DNA from: Psychrobacter sp. NG254
Lineage (GTDB): Bacteria; Pseudomonadota; Gammaproteobacteria; Pseudomonadales; Moraxellaceae
Length of the DNA: 64,000 nucleotides
NCBI RefSeq assembly: GCF_015277735.1
Contig: NZ_JADHDA010000001.1
Location: 62,001-126,000 of the forward strand
Direction of reading: 5' to 3'
Shown here: piece after piece, positions 26,342-37,042 of the stretch
Layout: each line of letters opens with the position of its first letter
Numbering within the stretch: position 1 is the stretch's first letter
Notes under the pieces: generated by a model
The model's input: only the letters and a program-made list of their open reading frames with translations
What the model was told of the DNA's origin: nothing
The model's database searches: none
Program-made: the position numbers and the translations under genes

Positions 26342-27541
26342 ATGCTAAACACTCCTTTTTCTCCATGGCCAAGTTTTACTCAGCAAGAGGCCGATGCCGT
26401 TAGCCAAGTATTGTTATCCAACAAAGTTAATTATTGGACAGGGACCGAGAGTCGTGAATTTGAGACAGAGTTTGCTAATTGGGCAGACAGCAACTACGCC
26501 ATCGCTGTGGGTAATGGCACGCTAGCGTTAGATTTGGCATTGCAAGCGCTCGATATTAAAGCCGGCGATGAAGTGATTGTCACACCGCGCACCTTTATCG
26601 CCAGTATCTCTTGTGTGGTGAACGGTGAAGCAAAACCTGTATTTGCTGATGTCGATGAAGCCACAGGCAACATCACCGCTGACTCTATCAGTGCCGTACT
26701 GACGAAAAACACCCGTGCTATTATATGTGTGCATTTGGCAGGCTGGCCATGTGATATGGACAGCATTATGGCCTTGGCTGATGCGCATGACTTATATGTG
26801 ATAGAAGACTGTGCGCAGGCACATGGGGCACATTACAAAGGCTGTAGCGTGGGCAGTATTGGTCATATTGGCGCATGGAGCTTTTGCCAAGATAAGATTA
26901 TGACCACAGGCGGTGAGGGCGGTATGGTCACCACCAATGACGAGCAGCTATGGCGCAAGATGTGGGCGTACAAAGACCATGGCAAGAGCTATGCAGCCGT
27001 GTATGAGACAGAGCATGCGCCCGGCTATCGCTGGTTACATGAGAGCTTTGGCACCAACTGGCGCATGACTGAGATGCAGTCTGTCATAGGACGTATTCAA
27101 CTTGAGCGAATGAGTGATTGGACAGCCAAACGTACTGCTAACGCCCACACGATATTAGAGGCCTGTGCCAAGTGGGCAGAGAAGGGTTATTTGGTCGTGC
27201 CTACGTTAGAAGACACACCGCATTTTTCAGACTCTAAACATGCGTACTATAAGCTGTATGTATATGTGAATGCAGACAACCTGCCTGAGGATTGGTCACG
27301 TGATAGACTCATCCAAGAGATTAATGCGTTAGGTGTACCGTGTTTTTCTGGTACGGCATCAGAGGTGTACTTAGAAAAAGCGTTTGATGATACAGGGTTA
27401 CGTCCAGAGACTAGATTACCAGTTGCAAAACAGTTGGGTGAGACCAGCTTAATGTTTTTGGTGCACCCCACGCTCACCACTGCTGAGATTGCGCAGACAG
27501 TAGAGGCTATTGATAGTGTGTTTGGCTCAATAGCTAAATGA
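26342..27541 (+). CDS. PLP-dependent sugar aminotransferase (PglE/DegT-like)
   Basis: DegT/DnrJ/EryC1 aminotransferase predicted to aminate the 4-keto-6-deoxy sugar nucleotide made by the membrane dehydratase in this cluster. Motifs are GNGTLALDLALQAL, VIEDCAQAHGAHY and WSFCQDKIMTTGGEGGM, where the lysine after QD is the expected PLP Schiff-base residue. The frame extends to a TTG at 26312, overlapping the previous gene. The ATG at 26342 follows GATGAGGAATAT, a good ribosome site, and begins with the natural MLNTPFSPWP (399 aa). It is the last gene of the cluster. Codon use is less AT-rich than in the glycosyltransferases. Confidence 0.88.
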   Translation: MLNTPFSPWPSFTQQEADAVSQVLLSNKVNYWTGTESREFETEFANWADSNYAIAVGNGTLALDLALQALDIKAGDEVIVTPRTFIASISCVVNGEAKPVFADVDEATGNITADSISAVLTKNTRAIICVHLAGWPCDMDSIMALADAHDLYVIEDCAQAHGAHYKGCSVGSIGHIGAWSFCQDKIMTTGGEGGMVTTNDEQLWRKMWAYKDHGKSYAAVYETEHAPGYRWLHESFGTNWRMTEMQSVIGRIQLERMSDWTAKRTANAHTILEACAKWAEKGYLVVPTLEDTPHFSDSKHAYYKLYVYVNADNLPEDWSRDRLIQEINALGVPCFSGTASEVYLEKAFDDTGLRPETRLPVAKQLGETSLMFLVHPTLTTAEIAQTVEAIDSVFGSIAK

Positions 27542-27835
27542 AGCGTTGCTGATACGCATTGATATTCCGTACAGAAACGTCAGTCTGATATCAGTTTTAT
27601 GGTTTATTGAGTTGTTAATTAAAGATTATTAGCATTTTATTAATCATAATGCGACACTGCTTAATAGAGTCTTTATAGAAATTTATGAGTATCTAACCTA
27701 ATGCCATGCTAGGATTTTTGGACGCAGGCAGGTACAATATCACTATCAATCATACCTTGATTAAGGATAAGACAGGCATGCAAGCAATTGCGGCGCTGTC
27801 TTTATTTTTTTGTCATACCCTCTATTGGAGTTTCT

Positions 27836-28714
27836 ATGTCTATTGCGTCTACTACCCAAGAGTCTGCCACCATTTTAGACGGCAAATCACTTGCCAAACA
27901 AATAGAACAACAACTACGCACGCGCGTAGATGCTATCAAGGATAAGACAGGACGCACGCCGAGCTTGGCGACCATATTGGTTGGTGCAGATCCCGCTTCT
28001 GCGACTTATGTGCGTATGAAAGGCAATGCCTGTAAGCGTGTTGGTATGGACTCTATACGGGTTGAGATGCCAACCGAGACCACCACTGAACAGCTCATGG
28101 CAAAGATAGAAGAGCTGAATAACAATCCAGACGTACATGGCATTTTGCTACAGCATCCTGTCCCTGCACATATCGATGAGCGTGCATGTTTTGAGCAGAT
28201 CGATTTGGCAAAAGACGTAGATGGCGTGACTTGTCTTGGTTTTGGTCGTATGGGCATGCAGCAGTCAGCCTATGGCTCGTGTACACCGCAGGGCATCATG
28301 CATTTGCTAGAGCATCACAATATTGAGCTCTCAGGCAAAGAAGCAGTGGTCGTAGGTCGTAGTGCAATCTTGGGTAAACCAATGGCGATGATGCTATTAA
28401 ATGCCAACTGTACCGTGACCATTTGTCATTCTAGAACTCAGGATTTGGCATCGCATATTAAGCGTGCTGATATCGTGGTTGGTGCAGTAGGCGTGCCTGA
28501 ATTGATTAAAGCAGAGTGGATCAAAGCAGGCGCAGTTGTCATCGATGCAGGGTTCCATCCTACCGATGATGGCGGCGTGGGTGATATCGAGCTACAAGGC
28601 GTAGAGAATATCGCTAGTGCTTATACGCCAGTGCCGGGCGGTGTGGGCCCAATGACCATCAATACGCTTATCCGCCAGACGGTCGATGCGGCTGAAAAAT
28701 CAGCGGGTTTGTAG
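27836..28714 (+). CDS. folD: Bifunctional methylenetetrahydrofolate dehydrogenase / cyclohydrolase
   Basis: Interconverts 5,10-methylene-THF and 10-formyl-THF for one-carbon metabolism. Motifs are [20 protein letters not shown] with the catalytic lysine of [28 protein letters not shown], the NADP-binding [17 protein letters not shown] and [15 protein letters not shown]. The frame is open from 27788, but GGAG 5 bases before the ATG at 27836 sets the start (292 aa). The gap of nearly 300 bp after the polysaccharide cluster shows no gene and presumably holds the folD promoter. Confidence 0.95.
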   Translation: MSIASTTQESATILDGKSLAKQIEQQLRTRVDAIKDKTGRTPSLATILVGADPASATYVRMKGNACKRVGMDSIRVEMPTETTTEQLMAKIEELNNNPDVHGILLQHPVPAHIDERACFEQIDLAKDVDGVTCLGFGRMGMQQSAYGSCTPQGIMHLLEHHNIELSGKEAVVVGRSAILGKPMAMMLLNANCTVTICHSRTQDLASHIKRADIVVGAVGVPELIKAEWIKAGAVVIDAGFHPTDDGGVGDIELQGVENIASAYTPVPGGVGPMTINTLIRQTVDAAEKSAGL

Positions 28715-28822
28715 TTCGATTAAAAAAATAGTGATAGGAATACTGATTGCCGATATATGAGGGGCCTGATGCAGTAATAACTCAGGCTAAATCAACCACA
28801 TTTCAGTTGATAGGACCTAAAC

Positions 28823-29341
28823 ATGGCTAAAAAAAACGTGGGTATTCATGAGCGGCTACAGAGTATTGGTAGAGAGTTTGTCGACATTTGCCATTACGTT
28901 ATCTTATTTTTAATCAGTGTGGTGGTGGTGTGGACGGCAGGCAAGGAGTTTATTGAGATCGTTCAAAAAGGCTCAGCGGACTTAAAAGATATCTTGATGT
29001 TGTTTATTTATCTTGAGCTACTAGCCATGATAGGTATTTATTTTAAAACCCACCGTCTGCCCGTACAGTTTTTGATATTCATTGCGATAACGGCGTTGTC
29101 ACGGCATTTGGTGGTCGATGTGCAAGCCGTTTCAGACTATTTTCATTTGTGGCTGCTAGCGACGATTTCTGTGGCGATTATGCTGCTAAGCGGCGCTATC
29201 GTGATACTGACATGGACAGCCAAAACCTTTGGCCGCCCAGAGGACAATCTCGATAAGCAGCATGCAAACCTAATCGTGAATGCATTGTTGCCCGATAATG
29301 CGCAAGCGCCTGATAGTCATACCAAGCATCGCCGTGAGTGA
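28823..29341 (+). CDS. PsiE family membrane protein
   Basis: Inner-membrane protein of the phosphate-starvation-inducible PsiE family, 172 aa with four hydrophobic helices. The readable family features are FVDICHYVILFLISVVVVWT, the acidic DLKDILMLFIYLELLAMIGI segment and ALSRHLVVDV. The biochemical role of the family is unknown. The ATG at 28823 follows AGGACC. No Pho box was identified upstream, so phosphate control is not shown here. A strong terminator follows. Confidence 0.8.
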   Translation: MAKKNVGIHERLQSIGREFVDICHYVILFLISVVVVWTAGKEFIEIVQKGSADLKDILMLFIYLELLAMIGIYFKTHRLPVQFLIFIAITALSRHLVVDVQAVSDYFHLWLLATISVAIMLLSGAIVILTWTAKTFGRPEDNLDKQHANLIVNALLPDNAQAPDSHTKHRRE

Positions 29342-29358
29342 TATATAATGATCAGAAC

Positions 29359-29389
29359 AAAAAAGGGCTACCAGTGGTAGCCCTTTTTA
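29359..29389. terminator. Terminator between psiE-like gene and corA
   Basis: GGGCTACC (29365-29372), loop AGT, GGTAGCCC (29376-29383), then TTTTT, with an A-rich run before the stem. It can serve both convergent genes. Confidence 0.9.
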
Positions 29390-29405
29390 TATCTGATATT
29401 TTACA

Positions 29406-30620
29406 TTACAGCCACTTTAGGCGCTTAAAGTTATAGTACAAGTAACTACATAGTGCGATGATAACAACCATGATGACAAGGTAGGCATACTTCCAATGTA
29501 GCTCAGGCATAAAATCAAAGTTCATGCCATAGATGCCAGCAATGGCCGTCGGTACGGCTAAGATACCTGCCCATGCTGCCAGCTTACGCACGACCTCATT
29601 CTGTCCCATATTGACCATGGCCATATAGGTGTTCATAACCACGCTCAGCATCTCATTGAGACCATTGATGGCATCTAGCGAGTGCAAAAGATGGTCATTA
29701 ACATCGCGGAAGTAGGGCTTAGCGGCTTGAGAAAATCCAGAGACAATCTCGCTTTTTTTATGATTGATAAAAAAGCTACAAATGTCTTGGACAGGCAGGA
29801 TAATAGCACGCATATGTACCAGCTGTGACTTGAGCTCGTAGAGGTTTTTTAAGGTACCCTTATCGAACTCGTAGGTAAATACATAGCGTTCTTGCTCACG
29901 CAAGTATCGACCCAGTCGGTCGGTGATCGGCATATAGTTATCGACGATAAAATCGAGTATGGCATGTAGCACAAAGATAGGGCCCATGCGAAGCTTTTCG
30001 GGGCGACGATGACAATGTTCACGCACAGGTGCATAAGAATTTGATGGCCCATTACGGATGGTAATCAGGTAGTTTTTGCCCATGAATATCGCCGTCGTGC
30101 CGTAGCGAATGACGTTGTCCTCTAACTTGGCTGTACGCAGCACCACAAAGACCATATCATTGTCGTAGTTCTCAACTTTGGCACGTTGATGATCTGCAAA
30201 TGCATCCTCAATCGCCAGCTCATGTAGATCAAAGGCTTCTTTGACCTTCACCATGGTTTCTAGACTGGGGTCATAAAGACCGAGCCAGATAAATTGACCA
30301 CTATTATTCAGCGCACGACTGACATCATTGAGTGCCACTTTATAAAGGTTTTCACCCGTCTTACGTGAGTAAGCGTAGCAGTTGACGACTTCATCTGCGC
30401 TCGATAGGTCAATATCCTCGTAGCGCTCAGAGTCGGGATCATAGACCGTCATGGTCTCAATGGTATCCTCACTCGTCGCAGCGACATCACCATAAATATA
30501 ACTGTCATCGCTGTCTAGATAAAGATGCTGGTCGTTCATATGGGCATATATATGATCCATATTGGAATCAGGTGCAATGCGAGCTGTCTTCTTAATCAAT
30601 TGATTATTATCGTTTTCCAT
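29406..30620 (-). CDS. corA: CorA family magnesium/cobalt transporter
   Basis: Pentameric inner-membrane channel for Mg2+ (also Co2+/Ni2+). The C-terminus has the two expected helices, with the selectivity motif GMN in IYGMNFDFMPELHW between them and the positively charged end FKRLKWL. The cytoplasmic domain includes FIWLGLYDPSLETMVKVKEA and AFADHQRAKVENYDND. There is an acidic N-terminal extension of about 60 residues before the CorA fold. The ATG at 30620 (404 aa) is used because a full AGGAGG lies just upstream; an ATG at 30635 would put that site inside the gene. Confidence 0.92.
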   Translation of the reverse strand: MENDNNQLIKKTARIAPDSNMDHIYAHMNDQHLYLDSDDSYIYGDVAATSEDTIETMTVYDPDSERYEDIDLSSADEVVNCYAYSRKTGENLYKVALNDVSRALNNSGQFIWLGLYDPSLETMVKVKEAFDLHELAIEDAFADHQRAKVENYDNDMVFVVLRTAKLEDNVIRYGTTAIFMGKNYLITIRNGPSNSYAPVREHCHRRPEKLRMGPIFVLHAILDFIVDNYMPITDRLGRYLREQERYVFTYEFDKGTLKNLYELKSQLVHMRAIILPVQDICSFFINHKKSEIVSGFSQAAKPYFRDVNDHLLHSLDAINGLNEMLSVVMNTYMAMVNMGQNEVVRKLAAWAGILAVPTAIAGIYGMNFDFMPELHWKYAYLVIMVVIIALCSYLYYNFKRLKWL

Positions 30621-30721
30621 ACACCCTCCTGTCATATAATCAAAAACGTCAATAATCGAAGTTTACCGTGAGCATGGCTACTGTTTTAGCGTGTGCTCAC
30701 TTTACCCACAGTAAGTCGGTT

Positions 30722-31111
30722 TTAGAGTGCATAGCTTTTTAGCGTCTCGATATCTACCAATGCCAGTAGGCTCTCATGACAAGCTTCTAGCTTAATTTGC
30801 GGGGCAATATCAAAATCTAACGCCTCAACCCAGCGCAGTGCACAGATACACCAGTAGTCACCAGGTTTGAGACCCGCAAAGTTGTATTCAGGTAGGGGTG
30901 TTATAAGGTCATTGCCACGACTGGCAGAGAAGTTTAAAAACTCGCTGGTCATCTTGGCACAGACGGTATGCTGACCGACATCATGGTTGCCTGTATGACA
31001 AAACCCATTACGATAATAGCCGGTAATAGGATCGAAGCAGCAGCTGGCAAGCGCCGTGCCTAAGACATTGGTTTGGTTGATGGCAGGGTTTGGGTGGTAA
31101 TCAGATGACAT
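30722..31111 (-). CDS. DUF2237 family protein
   Basis: Small soluble protein (129 aa) of the DUF2237 family, whose function is not established. The family pattern is clear: NVLGTALASCCFDPITGYYR, CHTGNHDVGQHTVCA, MTSEFLNFS, GNDLITPLPEYNFAGLKPGD and YWCICALRWVEAL. Several conserved cysteines and histidines could bind a metal, but that is speculation. It lies upstream of corA on the same strand, with about 100 bp between, so co-transcription is possible. Confidence 0.85.
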   Translation of the reverse strand: MSSDYHPNPAINQTNVLGTALASCCFDPITGYYRNGFCHTGNHDVGQHTVCAKMTSEFLNFSASRGNDLITPLPEYNFAGLKPGDYWCICALRWVEALDFDIAPQIKLEACHESLLALVDIETLKSYAL

Positions 31112-31597
31112 AAGGCTTCCGAGATAAAAATATGTGTTAGTGTATCATGAGTCTATACCGATGATGCTGCCGTAATCATGCTCATTATCTAATGGTTAAC
31201 AAAAAATAAACCTCTTGGCTATGCGCCCAATATTAAGCCAAATACATCAGCGATAACGGCTGTGTCCGCTACGACCCTAGCCTGCAGTTGGACAGTAATT
31301 AGATAGTGATTGTGGCTAATTGTCACTAGGCGAACCTTGAGTGCTATGCTAAACTAAAGCATAAAGTGCCTTGATTATTTGTCGCCGTTTTTTAGCGCAT
31401 AAAGATACTCGTCTTATCATTCTAAATTATACTTATTATTCACCCTTTTGCGGTTACCTGGTTTGTTTATAAATAATTGGGTCAATGATGTTGCGCGTTA
31501 AATATAAAAACACAACGTCAATACTCGGCAAATCACCTTTTAAGTACCGCATCAGTACCGCGTTTTTGGTAAGCGATACGCCAAACAAGGATTTATT
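31112..31597. other. Intergenic region upstream of hisZ
   Basis: 486 bases between divergent genes. No gene, tRNA or strong hairpin was recognised. Promoters for the DUF2237 gene and for hisZ should lie here, but none stands out. Confidence 0.4.
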
Positions 31598-32893
31598 GTG
31601 TCTGTTAGTTCTGATTCTGCAAAACCTGCCCAGCCAAATGCTACCAACGAAACAGTGACTCAGTCTGCTGAAAACAGTGCTGTCTCCAATCACAAGCCAT
31701 TCTTAAGTACCTTTGCCAGCGATGTGGCCAATAGTTGGCTGCTGCCAGACGGTGTGGTTGATGTGTTGTTTGAAGATGCCCATAAGCAAGAAGTGCTTAG
31801 ACATCAGTTAATCGAGCAGCTTATTACGCATGGTTATCAGCTGGTTTGTCCGCCGATGATTGAATTCACCGAATCTTTGCTAAGCGATGCATCAGAAGAT
31901 CTTAAGCGTCAAACCTTTAAGATTATTGATCAGCTGACTGGCCGTCTAATGGGTGTACGCGCTGACATTACCCCGCAAATTTTGCGTATAGATGCGCATC
32001 ACGGCGGTACCGGTATTGCGCGTTATTGCTACGTTGGCGATGTGATTCATACCTTGCCATCTGGTCTGTTCGGCTCACGTACTCCATTACAGTTAGGCGC
32101 TGAGATATTTGGTTGTGCGTCACTTGCCGCAGATATCGAGCTGATAGATGTGCTGTTTACGATGGTCAATAAGCTCAATATGAGTGCGACGCTGCATATA
32201 GATTTGGGTCACGTGGCGATATTTAAACGCTTGGCTGAGTTGGCTGAATTGTCAGACAGTGATACTGAGCAACTGATGTACTTATATGCCAATAAAAACC
32301 TGCCAGAGCTCAAAAGTGTGTGTCGCACGCTACCGATGGGCGATGACTTTTATGTGCTAGCACGTTTCGGTCATGATATCGCTAATCTGTTGGCAAAACT
32401 GTCAGACAACGCGCAAAAAGACAGCCAGATCGCAACGGCTGTGGATGAGCTACAACGCCTAAAATCACATCTACAAGAGCAGTGGCAGTGCCCTGTCAGT
32501 ATCGATGTGACTGAGCTATCAGGTTATCATTATCACACGGGCATCGTATTCAATGGTTATATCAATAGCGAAACGCAGCCACTCGTACGTGGTGGCCGCT
32601 TCGATGGTATGCAACGCCAGACACAGACGCTGCGTGAGGCCACCGGCTTTAGTATGGATGTCAGTCGTCTGCTAGCGCATACTCAGCTAGACGCACCGAC
32701 GGTTGTACTGGTTGATTTTGCCGCCAGCAGTCAGGCAAATAACGATCAAATGCAAACCTTGTTGGGCCAAGTTGAGAGTTTACGTCAGCAGGGTTATCGC
32801 GTCACCATGCCATTGGATGCAGAAGACCGTCCAAATGACGTGACGCATCGATTGATCATGACGGATAGTCAATGGCATCTGCAAACGGTTTAA
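31598..32893 (+). CDS. hisZ: ATP phosphoribosyltransferase regulatory subunit
   Basis: Catalytically inactive paralogue of histidyl-tRNA synthetase that partners a short-form HisG in the first step of histidine synthesis. The synthetase-like core is seen in SWLLPDGVVDVLFEDAHKQE, TPQILRIDAH, ARYCYVGDVIHT and SGYHYHTGIVFNGYI. The first 30 residues are a polar extension. The start is GTG at 31598 with AAGG upstream; no better ATG exists nearby. The hisZ-purA pairing recurs in many beta- and gammaproteobacteria. A true HisS is encoded separately at 40031, which supports the HisZ call. Confidence 0.9.
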   Translation: MSVSSDSAKPAQPNATNETVTQSAENSAVSNHKPFLSTFASDVANSWLLPDGVVDVLFEDAHKQEVLRHQLIEQLITHGYQLVCPPMIEFTESLLSDASEDLKRQTFKIIDQLTGRLMGVRADITPQILRIDAHHGGTGIARYCYVGDVIHTLPSGLFGSRTPLQLGAEIFGCASLAADIELIDVLFTMVNKLNMSATLHIDLGHVAIFKRLAELAELSDSDTEQLMYLYANKNLPELKSVCRTLPMGDDFYVLARFGHDIANLLAKLSDNAQKDSQIATAVDELQRLKSHLQEQWQCPVSIDVTELSGYHYHTGIVFNGYINSETQPLVRGGRFDGMQRQTQTLREATGFSMDVSRLLAHTQLDAPTVVLVDFAASSQANNDQMQTLLGQVESLRQQGYRVTMPLDAEDRPNDVTHRLIMTDSQWHLQTV

Positions 32894-33048
32894 TGACCAA
32901 TTTATTAAGCACAATCACTAAGTATCAGTTATTCACTATAAGCTGTTAAAACGCTAAATGAGTCGTTAGATGCATAAGTACAGGTATCTTCGACAGAGTT
33001 AGGTTGGTTTTTAATGGTTATTGCACACACCTCAATACATAAAGGTAA

Positions 33049-34347
<1,299 letters not shown>

Positions 34348-34399
34348 TTGCAGTAACATCTTTGTATTTGTTTCACTATTAATAGCTATATTGATCGAT

Positions 34400-34428
34400 A
34401 AAACCCCAGTGCTGAGCACTGGGGTTTT
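34400..34428 (+). terminator. Terminator after purA
   Basis: CCCCAGTGCT (34404-34413) and AGCACTGGGG (34415-34424) flanked by AAAA and TTTT. The stem is GC-rich and the T tract short. Confidence 0.8.
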
Positions 34429-34572
34429 CGCTTTTGTCAGAATTCATAGCATTATCAACCATTAATACATAATAAATTTACTTTTATGCAAGGTATGGTC
34501 ATAAATTAGCGCTATCATTTATAGTCTTAATCATTATAATAGGCAGCAATCCTATGTTGGCGCTCAGGTTTT

Positions 34573-34603
34573 AGATTTGACTAACAATAAGTTAGTTAAA
34601 TCT
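34573..34603 (+). other. Hairpin in the ndk leader
   Basis: AGATTTGACTAAC (34573-34585), loop AATAA, GTTAGTTAAATCT (34591-34603): 12 of 13 pairs plus one possible G-U. No T tract follows, so it is not a standard terminator. It lies about 85 bases before the ndk start and could be a structured leader or a protein-binding site. The rest of 34429-34689 is AT-rich and presumably contains the ndk promoter. Confidence 0.55.
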
Positions 34604-34689
34604 GCCCAAGTCAACATTGCGGCTAAAGATAAAACAAAGCATTAACTCTTTCATTTTTTACCGAATTTATCATTTATTAGGAGCTTTTC

Positions 34690-35121
34690 ATGGCTAACGA
34701 ACGTACTTTATCTATCATCAAACCTGACGCAGTTGCTGGCAACCACATCGGTGCTATCTACAGCCGTTTTGAGCAAGCGGGTCTAAAAATCGTTGCAGCT
34801 AAAATGATGCAACTTGATGATGAAAAAGCAGGCGGTTTCTACGCTGAGCACGCTGAGCGTCCATTTTACAATGATCTAAAATCGTTCATGATGTCAGGTC
34901 CAGTACTAGTATCAGTACTAGAAGGCGAAAACGCTATCGCTCAGCATCGCGAAATCATGGGTGCTACTAACCCTAAAGACGCTGCTGAAGGCACTATCCG
35001 TGCAGACTTCGCTAGCAGCATCGATGAAAACGCAGTACATGGTTCAGATTCTGCAGAGTCAGCAGCACGTGAAATCAGCTACTTCTTCAGCGATGATGAA
35101 GTATGTGCACGCACGCGTTAA
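34690..35121 (+). CDS. ndk: Nucleoside diphosphate kinase
   Basis: Transfers the gamma phosphate between NTPs and NDPs through a phosphohistidine. The catalytic His is residue 117 in NAVHGSDS. The N-terminal [20 protein letters not shown] and the 143-aa length are typical. The start follows AGGAGC. It heads the conserved order ndk-rlmN-pilF-rodZ-ispG-hisS, though a terminator-like hairpin separates it from rlmN. Codon use looks biased toward preferred codons (many GCT, CGT, GAA), consistent with high expression. Confidence 0.97.
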   Translation: MANERTLSIIKPDAVAGNHIGAIYSRFEQAGLKIVAAKMMQLDDEKAGGFYAEHAERPFYNDLKSFMMSGPVLVSVLEGENAIAQHREIMGATNPKDAAEGTIRADFASSIDENAVHGSDSAESAAREISYFFSDDEVCARTR

Positions 35122-35185
35122 TAGCAGCGATTATTAATGTCAGCTAGCATTTAGTATATTGATTGTTGATAATTGGTTTTGCAAG

Positions 35186-35217
35186 ACGGCTTATATCTTA
35201 TGGGTATAGGCCGTTTT
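35186..35217 (+). terminator. Probable terminator after ndk
   Basis: ACGGCTTATA (35186-35195) pairs with TATAGGCCGT (35205-35214) with one G-U, and four T follow. It is moderately strong. Confidence 0.65.
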
Positions 35218-35237
35218 AATTAATTGCTCATGTGCAG

Positions 35238-35268
35238 CTTCGACTATATCTCCAACTTCGACTATAAT
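35238..35268 (+). promoter_or_regulatory. Candidate rlmN operon promoter with a short tandem repeat
   Basis: TTCGAC (35239-35244), an 18-base spacer and a perfect TATAAT (35263-35268). The 11-mer CTTCGACTATA occurs twice, at 35238-35248 and 35256-35266, 18 bases apart. The leader to the rlmN ATG at 35507 would be about 230 nt. No other gene is seen in 35122-35506. Confidence 0.42.
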
Positions 35269-35506
35269 AGAGCAAGCTGAATTGAAATCGGTCAAGATTT
35301 GCCTCATTATCTTATATTAGTCAGCGTTAGCAATCCTTTGTCAGCATTATTTTACTGGATTTTTGCCAGCCATTTGGTAAAACCAGTTGTCCAAAAATAT
35401 ACGCTCACAAAGGATTGCTCATGCATTCATGCCATACCTATGTACGGCAAAGCTCATATCAATAATTGCATTGCTCATTTACGCTCATGCAAAAAGGTTA
35501 CCTATT

Positions 35507-36736
35507 ATGTCCACTGTTCAAGCTCCTACTCAACACGTACCTGCCAAACTTACTGATAGCATTAAGCTGGTAGACGAAGCGCACGCAAAGACCAATCTAC
35601 TTGGCATGACGCAAGCGCAATTGGCTGACTACTTCAAAAGTATCGGTGAAAAACCGTTCCGTGCCACGCAGGTGGTGAGATGGATATATCAGCAAGGCGT
35701 GACAGACTTTGAGCAAATGACCAATTTGAGCAAGTCGCTGCGTGATAAATTGTCGCTCAATGCTTGTGTGGTGCCGCCAAAAGTGATTCATCGTCAATAT
35801 AGCGATGATGGTACACGTAAGTGGGTGTTTGAAGTCACTGGTGGCTCATTGGTTGAGACCGTTCTTATTCCTGCAGATGACAGCAAGTTAAATGGTCGCA
35901 AAACCTTGTGTGTGTCTTCGCAAGTGGGCTGCGCATTGGACTGTAGCTTTTGTAGTACTGGCAAGCAAGGGTTTGAGCGTGACTTAACCGCTGCTGAGAT
36001 TATCGGTCAGTTGTGGGTGGCTAATGCTTCTTATATGACTGACGAGAATGACAGCTTAGAAAACGTCGATCATAGCCTATGGGAAAACAACGTCACCAAC
36101 GTTGTGATGATGGGTATGGGCGAACCGCTATTGAATTATAAACCAGTGGTTGGCTCAATGGAGCTGATGCTCAGCGATCATGCTTATGGGTTGTCAAAGC
36201 GTCGCGTCACTTTATCGACTTCAGGCGTCGTACCTAAGATGTATCAGCTCGCGCAAGATATCGATGTGGCATTGGCTATTTCATTACATGCACCCAACGA
36301 TGAGCTGCGCAATGAGTTGGTGCCAATTAACAAGAAGTATCCGTTAGAAGAGTTGATCGCTGCGGCAAAAAACTATGTGTTTGACGTCAATCCACGTCAC
36401 AAAAAACATGTCACGATTGAGTATGTGATGCTTGATGGCGTCAATGACAGCAATGAGCATGCTCACCAGTTGGTTGCGTTATTGGAAGGGTTACCAAGTA
36501 AGATTAATCTTATTCCGTTCAATCCGTTCCCACATGCAAACTATGACAAATCAAGCAACAATCGTATTCATGCGTTTAGCAACATATTGAGCGAAGCAGG
36601 TTTTGTTTGTACCATTCGTCAAACCCGCGGTGATGATATTGATGCGGCCTGTGGTCAATTGGTTGGGCAAGTGGCGGATCGTACTAGACGCTCAGCCGCA
36701 TGGCAGCAAAGTATCAAAGACCGTGAAAACGTTTAG
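35507..36736 (+). CDS. rlmN: Dual-specificity 23S rRNA/tRNA adenine-C2 methyltransferase
   Basis: Radical SAM enzyme methylating C2 of A2503 in 23S rRNA and A37 in certain tRNAs. The Fe-S motif C-x3-C-x2-C is in [44 protein letters not shown] and the C-terminal [15 protein letters not shown] with the methyl-carrying cysteine are all present. The frame extends upstream to a TTG at 35387, but AAAAGG before the ATG at 35507 gives the normal 409-aa protein. It starts the rlmN-pilF-rodZ-ispG line. Confidence 0.95.
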   Translation: MSTVQAPTQHVPAKLTDSIKLVDEAHAKTNLLGMTQAQLADYFKSIGEKPFRATQVVRWIYQQGVTDFEQMTNLSKSLRDKLSLNACVVPPKVIHRQYSDDGTRKWVFEVTGGSLVETVLIPADDSKLNGRKTLCVSSQVGCALDCSFCSTGKQGFERDLTAAEIIGQLWVANASYMTDENDSLENVDHSLWENNVTNVVMMGMGEPLLNYKPVVGSMELMLSDHAYGLSKRRVTLSTSGVVPKMYQLAQDIDVALAISLHAPNDELRNELVPINKKYPLEELIAAAKNYVFDVNPRHKKHVTIEYVMLDGVNDSNEHAHQLVALLEGLPSKINLIPFNPFPHANYDKSSNNRIHAFSNILSEAGFVCTIRQTRGDDIDAACGQLVGQVADRTRRSAAWQQSIKDRENV

Positions 36737-37042
36737 GGGATTCTTCAGAAGATAGCCTTAATATCTGATTTGGTATGGATTTTTAACTCTCTTTTATCTG
36801 TCGCAACGGTAATGAAAATGTAGCAATAACGGTCAAGGTGGAATAAGGGCGCAATTAGTCACAACTAAATTGTACTTATAGGGGTTAAATCTATTAAACT
36901 GATGCCTCGAGGATCGAACGCATTGAATCACAGTTTTATGATGGCGGCTATGATGACTTCTAAAAATTCTTGTCAGTTCAAATATCAAAAAACATTTTTT
37001 AATCGTCACAAGCGAGCAGATGCATCGACTGACCGAGCCGTG
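36737..37042. other. rlmN-pilF spacer
   Basis: About 305 bases if pilF starts at 37043. The pilF frame is open back to an ATG at 36902, so part may be coding. No hairpin or other gene was seen. Confidence 0.35.

Noticed and set aside
27706..27945. 79-codon frame overlapping the folD start
   Set aside because: Out of frame with folD and overlapping its real N-terminus; no coding evidence.
30668..30700. GTGAGCA/TGCTCAC inverted repeat between corA and the DUF2237 gene
   Set aside because: Short arms with a 19-base spacer and no T tract; could be chance. It shares GCTCA with the NAD-regulon operator, but the spacing and flanks do not fit.
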